Of a stretch of 64,000 nucleotides of DNA, positions 28,347-36,407 are shown piece by piece (within the stretch, counting starts at the first letter, position 1; each line of letters begins with the position of its first letter). The notes beneath the pieces were generated by a model. It was not told the origin of the DNA. It was given only the letters and a program-made list of their open reading frames with translations, and searched no databases. Origin of the DNA: Wocania arenilitoris. GTDB lineage: Bacteria; Bacteroidota; Bacteroidia; Flavobacteriales; Flavobacteriaceae. A program made the position numbers and the translations under genes. The DNA lies in contig NZ_JAKKDU010000008.1 of the NCBI RefSeq assembly GCF_021728535.1, positions 1 through 64,000 of the forward strand, read 5' to 3'.

Positions 28347-29723
28347 CTATATATTTAGCTCATTAAATAATTCAGTTAATTGGCTGCTAGAAGGCCTTGG
28401 TGCATTTTTATCTACAATATTACCATCAGGATCTAATAAAATGAATTGAGGTATAGCATTAATCATATAGCCTTTAACAAAGTCTGAATTGAAATCATTA
28501 TTAGCCAATAATTGGATGCCTGTAAGCTCTTCATCTTTAACCATGTTCATCCACTTCTCCTTGTCCTTAATTTTATCAACCGAAAGACTTACAAAATGAA
28601 TATTTTTTCCATGATATTTTTTTTCAACTTCCTTTAAAAAGGGAATTTCATATTTACAAGGCCCACACCATGTTGCCCAAACATCTATGTAAACATATTT
28701 TCCTTTTAAATCATCTAAAGATGTTCTTCCTCCTGCATAATTCGTGTAATTTACAAATTTAGGAGACACTTTCCCTTTAGATAAATGCTTCAAATTATTG
28801 TAAATTTCTGTTATGGTCTTATTGTTTTCTGTGTCTGTAGACGCTTCTGTAAATATTTTATAGTATGTCTCAACGTCGTCTGCATACTTTATGCTATATA
28901 CAGCCTCATCAAACAATAAAGTGTTTTTAATGTTTTCATTTGGAGCCTTTGAAACTGTTTTTAAATAAGAAAGGGTTCTGTCTACAGAGTCATTCTTTAT
29001 TAAATCTGAATTTAATTTTCTATAATGAGCACTTACTAAACCTTTATATATAGAAGAAAATTTAAAATCATTTTCGTTATTATAATCTATATTTTTTAAT
29101 TCATCTTCAAAGCCTTCAGATACTTTAAAGTCTTCTATTTTAGCATAGTACGCATGCGATCTTTCATACATGCTTATATAATTCAAATAGTTATAATTAA
29201 TATCTTTTATTTCATTAGCTTTAAAAGATGTAGAAGCAATGTTAGTAGTTGAAAGTAAATTTTCTAAACTTTTTTTAACCTCGTTACATTTAGCTTTAAA
29301 TGCGGCTTCTTCTAATATAAACAACTCTTTCCTCTCTCCTGTTAATTCTGAAGATATTTTGTTTTTTTCAATTAAATAGTTACTAACGTCACTACCAGAT
29401 CCAGAAAAATTTAAAGAGTTTTTAAAGTCTTTAGCATCATAATTTATTTGTATAGTATTACCTGCTTCTGCATAAAAGCTATTGTAATTTTTAGAATCGT
29501 AGAAACTAAACATTCCAGCATCTACTTTTAAAGTGTCTTTAAAATTTCCTTCGCTATCAATTTTAAGCTTCTTTTTTATTTTTCTGTCTGCACTAGAAAT
29601 TGAAAGTTCTTTAGCATCAGAGTTTAAAATTTTGCCAGAAATAATAGCATAATCAATGGGAGTTTCTTTTTTACATGATGTAATTAATACAATTGCTGAT
29701 AGAAATAAGAGTAAGTTTTTCAT
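28347..29723 (-). CDS. TlpA-like redoxin lipoprotein, 458 aa
   Basis: Lipobox ITSC gives a lipidated C17. A DUF4369-like beta region (about 20-105) and a long helical linker (about 110-315) are followed by a TlpA thioredoxin fold with W-C353-G-P-C356 and the cis-Pro segment NAIPQFILLD. The linker is longer than in the 392-aa paralogue. It heads an operon with the DsbD-alpha domain gene and the 495-aa secreted protein, and probably once with the relic TlpA. Its promoter carries the shared element at 29777-29792. Confidence 0.9.
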   Translation of the reverse strand: MKNLLLFLSAIVLITSCKKETPIDYAIISGKILNSDAKELSISSADRKIKKKLKIDSEGNFKDTLKVDAGMFSFYDSKNYNSFYAEAGNTIQINYDAKDFKNSLNFSGSGSDVSNYLIEKNKISSELTGERKELFILEEAAFKAKCNEVKKSLENLLSTTNIASTSFKANEIKDINYNYLNYISMYERSHAYYAKIEDFKVSEGFEDELKNIDYNNENDFKFSSIYKGLVSAHYRKLNSDLIKNDSVDRTLSYLKTVSKAPNENIKNTLLFDEAVYSIKYADDVETYYKIFTEASTDTENNKTITEIYNNLKHLSKGKVSPKFVNYTNYAGGRTSLDDLKGKYVYIDVWATWCGPCKYEIPFLKEVEKKYHGKNIHFVSLSVDKIKDKEKWMNMVKDEELTGIQLLANNDFNSDFVKGYMINAIPQFILLDPDGNIVDKNAPRPSSSQLTELFNELNI

Positions 29724-29776
29724 TTTGGTAAGTATCTATTTTTAATTATTTATGCTTTTATTACAAAAAACAACAT

Positions 29777-29792
29777 GTTTACCCTATTAAAA
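29777..29792 (-). promoter_or_regulatory. Shared TAGGGTA element, site d (TlpA operon)
   Basis: The minus strand reads TTTTAATAGGGTAAAC about 54 bp before the TlpA start. The 11-bp string TAGGGTAAACA is identical to that at site e. Confidence 0.6.
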
Positions 29793-29895
29793 TTTTATTC
29801 TTTAACATAAAATTGGCTTTTTAAAGAATAGAAAATGTTGTTTTAATTTTAATCTATCTATACTTATTTTAAGTATAGTGCCTCTTTTTTTTATT

Positions 29896-32800
29896 TTATA
29901 AGAGTATAATTTTATATTTCTCTTTATTTACACTTAAAAAATAGATACCTTTAGATAGGCTTTTTGGTATGTGCATTTCTGTTATTTTGTTTGATGAGTT
30001 ATATTCTTTAAGAGGAATTTTAATACTTTTTCCGTTCACATCTACCAAAGAAAATTTATCGGTTTCTAATGTATTACTAATCCTTATAAAATCTTCTATA
30101 ACAGGGTTTGGAAAAACATTTCTTTTTATAACATTATAATTATTGGTTGAAAGGGTATGATCAAAATAACCCTTGGCATAATCAAAAGCATCTAGCCCAA
30201 TTTGCTCTCCAATAATTCTACCAGGAATATCATCAGCTGGTGGATGAATGCCTCCCCAAATTCTAGATAGACTGCATTGATCTGAAGCATCTCTATAAGT
30301 TGCCCACTGTAGCGTAACATCTTGAGAAGGCCCATTTTCAAAAACTAAAAATTCATCTTTTTTAGCAACAAACTCTCCCATACCTCCAGGAAAATAAGCG
30401 TCACCTGTAATTCTTGTTAAAACTTCTGCTGCTGCTCTTGAGTATGTTGAATGCCCAGATACATAACCAGCAAATGGTGGTGTTACAAAACTTGGGCGCT
30501 GATAAGGCATCCAGTTTTCTGCTAAAATCCATCCTACACCTGCAATATCTGTACTTGGGTCTGCAATAAAACTATGTCCTTTCCATGTAAATAATTTAAT
30601 TTTTCCAACATGTTCATTATTATTTCCTGCTAAAGGATCTCCTGTTTCTACCATTTCAACAAAACCATCTTCTAAAGGAATTCCAGCAACATTAAAATTG
30701 CTTAAGGCATTATTGGTGCTTTGCCCCATTTCTGCCATATATCTAATCGCTGAAATTGGTCTTAAATAATCATACCAACCTTTTATTCCCCATGCTGCAA
30801 TAGCTGCATCATGCATAGCGCCTCCTAACGTAAAATAACTTTTAATATCCCATTCTAAATTTGAAAGCACCTCACCTTCACCTTCAAACTTTTTTACTAA
30901 TAACTCATGATCACTTACATAATTTAAAAGTGTAAACCAATGCCCTGGTGGTGTTTCTGAATCTGGACCATCTGCCCAAAACTCAGCTAGAACTCTTCCA
31001 TAATCTCCTCTTGGTACAAGTTGTTCTGTATATGGCGCATTTGTATGTGGATTTATTGCATAGCCACTACCTATATCACCACCGTTAAACGTGTTGTAAA
31101 AATCTGGATAATCATTTACATTTGTAGGGAGTTGGCTAATAGCGATATTACCTAAAGATTTTGGTGAAATATCTACCATAACACCATCTGTTGGGTCTAA
31201 ATGTGATCCCCAAATAGAGACTAAAGAGAATCCCCATTTATAATTATTTCCAGAAACGGTTTCGGTATTAATATCTAGTAAAGGAGGTGTTCCTGGGTTG
31301 TGGTACACATTGTAAGATGACCCACTTCTTGAAAACACACTTTTATCGCTATTTTGTAATGAAAACGGAACAACATTTCCCCACTCTGGACTCAAAAAAT
31401 CTGGTGTAGATCCTGGAATTAAATTCCCGCTTTGGTCAATAAATGTTTCTAAACTTAATGGCTGCCATCTATTAGGGTCTGTTATTGTTGTATTTCCTGG
31501 TAGGTCTGTTGGTAAAGGTTGATTTACTGGTGCATAATATGCATTGTCATAGCCTGTTGTTTCTCTAGATCCATCTACATAACCAAAATTAATAAGATTT
31601 GATGCAATATAATTACCTAGTGCTGCAGCATCGTTGGTACTATAGTCTGTAGATGTATATGCCTTATCATAGCCCATTTCATCCATAAGTAAATCAAATA
31701 AAATAAATGATTCATCTGCTCCTGGCGAATTTTCAAAACGATGTTTTAAAAGGCGATACATGGCATAACTTAATGTTTTTAGCCTATTTTCATCAAGATT
31801 ACCTGTATTCGTAAATCCGGCAAAAGAAGTAGTATAATTACCTAATTGATTGCCCAACATATAGGTTTTACTTCTTCCTGAAGTGTCATAAACAGACCAA
31901 GAATCGTACATAGCAATACTGGCATGAAATAAATTTCTGGCATGTACAGTTGGCCTAGCATAATCATTTCTTATGGCCTCAAGTAAGACTTCGTTCCAAA
32001 GTCTTGCAACAGATGCATTTCCATTAACCGATACATTTGCAGAAGACAATGAAACATTCAATTCTATTGGCAAAGTTGAACAGCCATCTGTTTCTGTAGC
32101 TATTACTTTACCCGTACTGGCAACGTTCCATTTGATTTTTACAGTATTAGTTCCTTGTCCTTCTAGTATGTGTCCTCCTTCTGCTTGCCATACTATAGTA
32201 GAATTTGAACCTAGTGGATAGGTGTAATTTTCTTCACTTAAAAAATAACTTGTATCACTGCCTGTAATTAATTTAGATTCTAAATAAGAGCAAGAACCAT
32301 CTTCTAATGTGGCTAATGGATTATAATTACAACTGTTTGGGTCGGTACAACCGATGGTTTTTATACTAGGTGTTATTCCTAAGTATTGATAATCAACTCC
32401 TTCGGTAACCTGTATATGGGAATTAGCATTAATGTTAGAATAATTATCAATAATTCCCGAAGGCCATTCAATACTTAAAGAAGTTACCTGTTCTGTTTCT
32501 CCCAAACCAAAATGAATAGATTGTAGGCTCTGAGAATACAATCCCATGCCTGAGTAGTACTTTATAAAAGAGCCATTAGTTGTTGTTATTTTTAACTTGG
32601 TACCTATACCATCTCTGTTAGAAGAAACCCCTTTTAGTTTAATTTTAATCCAATTTAAATTTGTTTCTTGAAAACCATTAATCAATTTATTGTCATAAAA
32701 TGAAGAAGGAGTATTGAAGTAACTATTTGAAAAAAATATATCAAGGTCACCATCATTATCATAATCGAAAACTTCTGAGGAATATGATACTGTTTTTTCA

Positions 32801-33939
32801 ATACCTATACCTGATGCTGCTGTAATGTTTTCAAAACTGTTTACACCGTTTGCGTATAAATTTTTGTAAATTACATTTACCTTTTCTCCAAGTATTGTTT
32901 CTCCAGTACATACTAAAAGGTCATCGTCGCCATCATTATCAAGATCTGCAAATCGAGTATCCCAAGCCCAATCTGTAGGCAAATAAATATTTGAAGTTCC
33001 GAAATATTGAAAAGTGTTATCTGAATTTCCTTCAACAATTGTGTTTGTTACAGTGTCTGTGATATAAAAATCTAAAATATTATCAAGATTATAATCTCCA
33101 ACGGCAATTCCCATGGCATCAATATTTATGTCTAACCCATAGCTACTGGAACTTTCAATAAACCAACTGCCATTATAGTTTATGTATAAATCATTTCCTT
33201 GGGAAAAATCATTTGTAACGTATAAATCCATATAACCATCTTTATTAACATCAATAGGAATAGCCATAAAAGAGTTTTTGTCTTCATTATGCAGGTTAAC
33301 ATTTTCAGTAGTTTCTGCAAATGTTTCATTACCTAAGTTTTTATACAACCTGTTGCCACAACCAGATTTAAAGTCTGCTATGTAAATATCTAAAAATCCA
33401 TCATTGTTATAATCAAACCAAGTGGCGGTAGTATTTGCACAGTTGTCAATTGATGGGAAACCTGCACTGGTGGTAACATTTGCAAATGTTCCATCCCCAT
33501 TATTCTTATACAATTGTACTTTGTAAGCATTCGTTAAAAACAAATCTGGATATCCATCATTGTTAAAATCACCCCATGAAGCACCAAACTTGTATCCTAT
33601 ATATGCAGGTATCTGATTTACTTCACCTATAGCTTCGCTATATAAATTATTTAATCTGGCTTCGAGTGTGACGTCTGAAAATGTGCCATTGTTATTATTT
33701 TTAAATAATCTACTATGTGTAAATGGTTTTCCATCCTCATCTAAAGAACTGGAAACTACAAATAAATCTAAATCATTATCATTATCATAATCAGCAACAG
33801 AAACCCCAACATTGTCCTCGAATTCGGCACCACCAAATCTGTTACTTGTTTTAGTGAAAGTTTGTGCGTACCCAAATAGGATGAAAAAATGAAATATTAT
33901 TGTACCAATAAGAAAAGGTTTGATATTATAATGACTCAT
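29896..33939 (-). CDS. FG-GAP/ASPIC protein fused to vanadium-haloperoxidase (PAP2-type) domain with T9SS sorting domain
   Basis: 1347 residues. After a signal peptide (about 1-25) come FG-GAP-type repeats rich in DxDxDGxxD calcium loops (about 30-410), an ASPIC_UnbV-like segment (about 430-505), a Cys-containing GCTDPNSCNYNPLATLEDGS module (about 525-545), a vanadium-dependent haloperoxidase domain (about 640-1260) and a type IX C-terminal sorting domain (about 1272-1347). The oxyanion-binding motif is complete: K1053-x6-R1060-P, S1161-G-H1163, and S-R1226-x5-H1232-x3-D1236. It is presumably a secreted or surface-anchored halide oxidase or phosphatase. The shared element lies at 33989-34004. 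Confidence 0.92.
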   Translation of the reverse strand: MSHYNIKPFLIGTIIFHFFILFGYAQTFTKTSNRFGGAEFEDNVGVSVADYDNDNDLDLFVVSSSLDEDGKPFTHSRLFKNNNNGTFSDVTLEARLNNLYSEAIGEVNQIPAYIGYKFGASWGDFNNDGYPDLFLTNAYKVQLYKNNGDGTFANVTTSAGFPSIDNCANTTATWFDYNNDGFLDIYIADFKSGCGNRLYKNLGNETFAETTENVNLHNEDKNSFMAIPIDVNKDGYMDLYVTNDFSQGNDLYINYNGSWFIESSSSYGLDINIDAMGIAVGDYNLDNILDFYITDTVTNTIVEGNSDNTFQYFGTSNIYLPTDWAWDTRFADLDNDGDDDLLVCTGETILGEKVNVIYKNLYANGVNSFENITAASGIGIEKTVSYSSEVFDYDNDGDLDIFFSNSYFNTPSSFYDNKLINGFQETNLNWIKIKLKGVSSNRDGIGTKLKITTTNGSFIKYYSGMGLYSQSLQSIHFGLGETEQVTSLSIEWPSGIIDNYSNINANSHIQVTEGVDYQYLGITPSIKTIGCTDPNSCNYNPLATLEDGSCSYLESKLITGSDTSYFLSEENYTYPLGSNSTIVWQAEGGHILEGQGTNTVKIKWNVASTGKVIATETDGCSTLPIELNVSLSSANVSVNGNASVARLWNEVLLEAIRNDYARPTVHARNLFHASIAMYDSWSVYDTSGRSKTYMLGNQLGNYTTSFAGFTNTGNLDENRLKTLSYAMYRLLKHRFENSPGADESFILFDLLMDEMGYDKAYTSTDYSTNDAAALGNYIASNLINFGYVDGSRETTGYDNAYYAPVNQPLPTDLPGNTTITDPNRWQPLSLETFIDQSGNLIPGSTPDFLSPEWGNVVPFSLQNSDKSVFSRSGSSYNVYHNPGTPPLLDINTETVSGNNYKWGFSLVSIWGSHLDPTDGVMVDISPKSLGNIAISQLPTNVNDYPDFYNTFNGGDIGSGYAINPHTNAPYTEQLVPRGDYGRVLAEFWADGPDSETPPGHWFTLLNYVSDHELLVKKFEGEGEVLSNLEWDIKSYFTLGGAMHDAAIAAWGIKGWYDYLRPISAIRYMAEMGQSTNNALSNFNVAGIPLEDGFVEMVETGDPLAGNNNEHVGKIKLFTWKGHSFIADPSTDIAGVGWILAENWMPYQRPSFVTPPFAGYVSGHSTYSRAAAEVLTRITGDAYFPGGMGEFVAKKDEFLVFENGPSQDVTLQWATYRDASDQCSLSRIWGGIHPPADDIPGRIIGEQIGLDAFDYAKGYFDHTLSTNNYNVIKRNVFPNPVIEDFIRISNTLETDKFSLVDVNGKSIKIPLKEYNSSNKITEMHIPKSLSKGIYFLSVNKEKYKIILL

Positions 33940-33988
33940 AATTCAATTTGAAACTATTTAATTACAATAATATTACGCGATAAATGAT

Positions 33989-34004
33989 GTTTACCCTAGT
34001 AAAA
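33989..34004 (-). promoter_or_regulatory. Shared TAGGGTA element, site e (haloperoxidase fusion)
   Basis: The minus strand reads TTTTACTAGGGTAAAC about 50 bp before the start codon. It is nearly identical to site a over 15 bp. Confidence 0.6.
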
Positions 34005-34046
34005 GATTGAAAACAATAACAAATTACAATAAACTTATTTATTCTA

Positions 34047-34146
34047 TTACAGATACGCCTCTGTATCATCTCCAAAGGGTTGATTTTTTTTAAAAGCTTT
34101 TTGGTCGGTGTTTTCAATTTTTAAATGATAATTTTTTCTTTTTCAT
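34047..34146 (-). pseudogene. Possible tiny gene after hutG, interrupted by one A-run frameshift
   Basis: ATG at 34146 opens MKKKKLSFKN and stops. With one A fewer in the A-run near codons 4-5, the frame would read MKKKNYHLKIENTDQKAFKK, then NQPFGDDTEAYL and a stop at 34047. The second reading looks like protein. It starts 15 bp after the hutG stop. It could be a 32-residue protein broken by an indel, one made by slippage on the A-run, or chance. Confidence 0.3.
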
Positions 34147-34160
34147 TAATGACAGTTCCT

Positions 34161-35159
34161 TTATTTATGCATTACAATAAAATCCACCAATTTCGCTGCC
34201 AAATTAGCCGTTACATTATCTCTGTCCAATGTAGGGTTCAATTCAGCAATGTCACATGAAATCACCTTTTTGGTATCGAATAAAAAAAGTAACATTTTAA
34301 ACACAAAATATGGCGTAAAACCCAATGGAGAAGGAGCGCTAACGCCAGGAGCATAGGCCGATGAAAACCCATCCATATCAATGGTAATGTATAAATAATC
34401 ATTATTTGCAATAAATGGAATCAATCGTTCCTTCAATACTTTCATTTCCTCAGAGGAAGATTCACAATCATAATTGACGACGTAATCTACTTTCTCGTTT
34501 TTTGCAATTTCAAACAGTTCTTTGGTATTTGACTGTCTCTGAATTCCAATTGCAAAATAATCTACAGATTCATTAGTTGCTTCTAATTCAGAAATAATTT
34601 GGTTGAAAGGTGTTCCTGAATTTGATTTTTTCTCAACAGGACGTAAATCAAAATGTGCATCGAAATTGATGATTCCAATTTTCTTTTTGGAAGTGTTTTT
34701 TACAGCATCACGAATTCCCATAAAGTGACTATAAGCCATATCGTGTCCTCCACCTATTGCAATAGGAAAAATTTGCTGAGAGATTAATTGGGAAATGGTA
34801 TTGGCAAATGCTTGTTGGCAAGATTCCATATCTTCTTCAATACAAATAATATCTCCAGCATCTACTACACGTTTTCCGTCAAAATGAATAGGCAATTTTG
34901 CTAAACTTTCTCTTAGCATTTTTGGACCTTGTGCGGCACCAATTCTTCCTAAATTTCGTCGTACACCTTCATCACACACATAACCTAATAAAGCAATATC
35001 GATATTGTTTTCTTTTTTTATGTGATGTAAGTCGATTAACTCGATCTCTTGATGCCAATATTGTTTCCCTAAATCTGGATTTGATTTTCTTCCAGTCCAA
35101 TAGATTTTTTGTCCAGATTGATAATCAATATTTGTTTGTTGATAGCTGTTTTTTTTCAA
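34161..35159 (-). CDS. hutG: Formimidoylglutamase (arginase/ureohydrolase family)
   Basis: 332 residues. The ureohydrolase binuclear manganese motifs are present: GGGHDMAY, NFDAHFDLRP and TIDMDGFSSAYAPG. In the hut operon the expected reaction is N-formimidoyl-L-glutamate to glutamate plus formamide. The frame begins at a TTG (35159), the only plausible initiation codon after an in-frame stop, and the gene lies 9 bp after hutI. It is the last step of the operon. Confidence 0.9.
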   Translation of the reverse strand: MKKNSYQQTNIDYQSGQKIYWTGRKSNPDLGKQYWHQEIELIDLHHIKKENNIDIALLGYVCDEGVRRNLGRIGAAQGPKMLRESLAKLPIHFDGKRVVDAGDIICIEEDMESCQQAFANTISQLISQQIFPIAIGGGHDMAYSHFMGIRDAVKNTSKKKIGIINFDAHFDLRPVEKKSNSGTPFNQIISELEATNESVDYFAIGIQRQSNTKELFEIAKNEKVDYVVNYDCESSSEEMKVLKERLIPFIANNDYLYITIDMDGFSSAYAPGVSAPSPLGFTPYFVFKMLLFLFDTKKVISCDIAELNPTLDRDNVTANLAAKLVDFIVMHK

Positions 35160-35168
35160 ATCTAAAAA

Positions 35169-36407
35169 TTATTTTATTTCTACACCGTTTAAGTATACTT
35201 TTTCTATCTGATGTGCACCAAATGAATACGGAATAAAACCATAAGAATTAATGGATTTTGTCAATAGTAAATTGGCACGTTTTCCTTTGGTAATTGAACC
35301 AACTTCTTTTTCAAGGCCCATTGCATACGCACCGTTAATCGTTGCTGCATTGATCGCTTCTTCTGGTGTCATTTTCATTTTTATGCACGCTGTTGCTACC
35401 ACAAAATTCATATTTCCTGAAGGTGTAGATCCTGGATTATAATCTGTTGCCAATGCTAGTGGAAGTCCAGCGTCAATCATCTTGCGTGCAGGCGCATACG
35501 GAATGCTTAAAAAATAGGAACAACTTGGCAAAGCTACGGCCATTGTCTTTGTTCCTTTTAAAATAGCAATATCTTTTTCTCTCATTTCTTCTAAATGATC
35601 TACTGAAAGTGCATCGTATTTAACTCCTGTCTTAACACCACCAATTGCTGTGAATTGGTTGACATGAATTTTAGGTACGAGTCCATATTGTTTTCCTGCT
35701 TTTAAAATTAATTCAGTATCTGCAACTGAAAAATAACCTGTTTCACAGAATACATCAACATAATCAGCTAGGTTTTCATCTGCTACTTTTGGCATAATTT
35801 CATCAATTAATAATTGTAGATAGCCTTCTTTATTGTTTTTGAAATTTGTTGGAACTGCGTGTGCACCTAGAAATGTTGCTTTGATAGGAATTGGGTAATT
35901 CTCTTTTAGTCGCTTGATAACCCGTAGCATTTTTATTTCTGCATCCGTAGTTAATCCATATCCAGATTTAATCTCTATAGCACCAGTTCCGAGTTGAATT
36001 ACTTCTTCAAGTCGTTTGCTACTTTGTTGGTATAGACCTTCTTCTGAGGTTTCTTGTAGTTCTTTAGCCGAGTTTAAAATTCCGCCACCATTATTGGCAA
36101 TTTCTTCATATGACAATCCATTAATTCTATCTACAAATTCCCCTTCGCGATTTCCAGCATAGACAATATGTGTATGAGAATCACACCAAGAAGGTAAGAT
36201 CATTTTACCTGTGGCATCAATGATATTATCATAAGAATCAGTAGGGCAGTCGTCCATAGATCCAAAATTGACTATTAATCCATTTTCTACCACAAGAAAA
36301 GCATCCTCAATGGTAGGTAACACATTCATTTCTTTTCCAGAAATAAAAGAAATAGGTTCATTACGAACTTGAATTAACTCCTTTATGCTTTTAAAAAGTG
36401 TAGCCAT
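35169..36407 (-). CDS. hutI: Imidazolonepropionase
   Basis: 412 residues of the amidohydrolase superfamily. The metal-binding CDSHTHIVYAGNRE (about 75-88) carries the HxH pair. Other visible landmarks are FLGAHAVP, FCETGYF, KIHVNQF, DHLEEM and ATDYNPGS (catalytic Asp). It converts 4-imidazolone-5-propionate to N-formimidoylglutamate. It shares one base with the end of hutU, so translation is coupled. Confidence 0.95.
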   Translation of the reverse strand: MATLFKSIKELIQVRNEPISFISGKEMNVLPTIEDAFLVVENGLIVNFGSMDDCPTDSYDNIIDATGKMILPSWCDSHTHIVYAGNREGEFVDRINGLSYEEIANNGGGILNSAKELQETSEEGLYQQSSKRLEEVIQLGTGAIEIKSGYGLTTDAEIKMLRVIKRLKENYPIPIKATFLGAHAVPTNFKNNKEGYLQLLIDEIMPKVADENLADYVDVFCETGYFSVADTELILKAGKQYGLVPKIHVNQFTAIGGVKTGVKYDALSVDHLEEMREKDIAILKGTKTMAVALPSCSYFLSIPYAPARKMIDAGLPLALATDYNPGSTPSGNMNFVVATACIKMKMTPEEAINAATINGAYAMGLEKEVGSITKGKRANLLLTKSINSYGFIPYSFGAHQIEKVYLNGVEIK

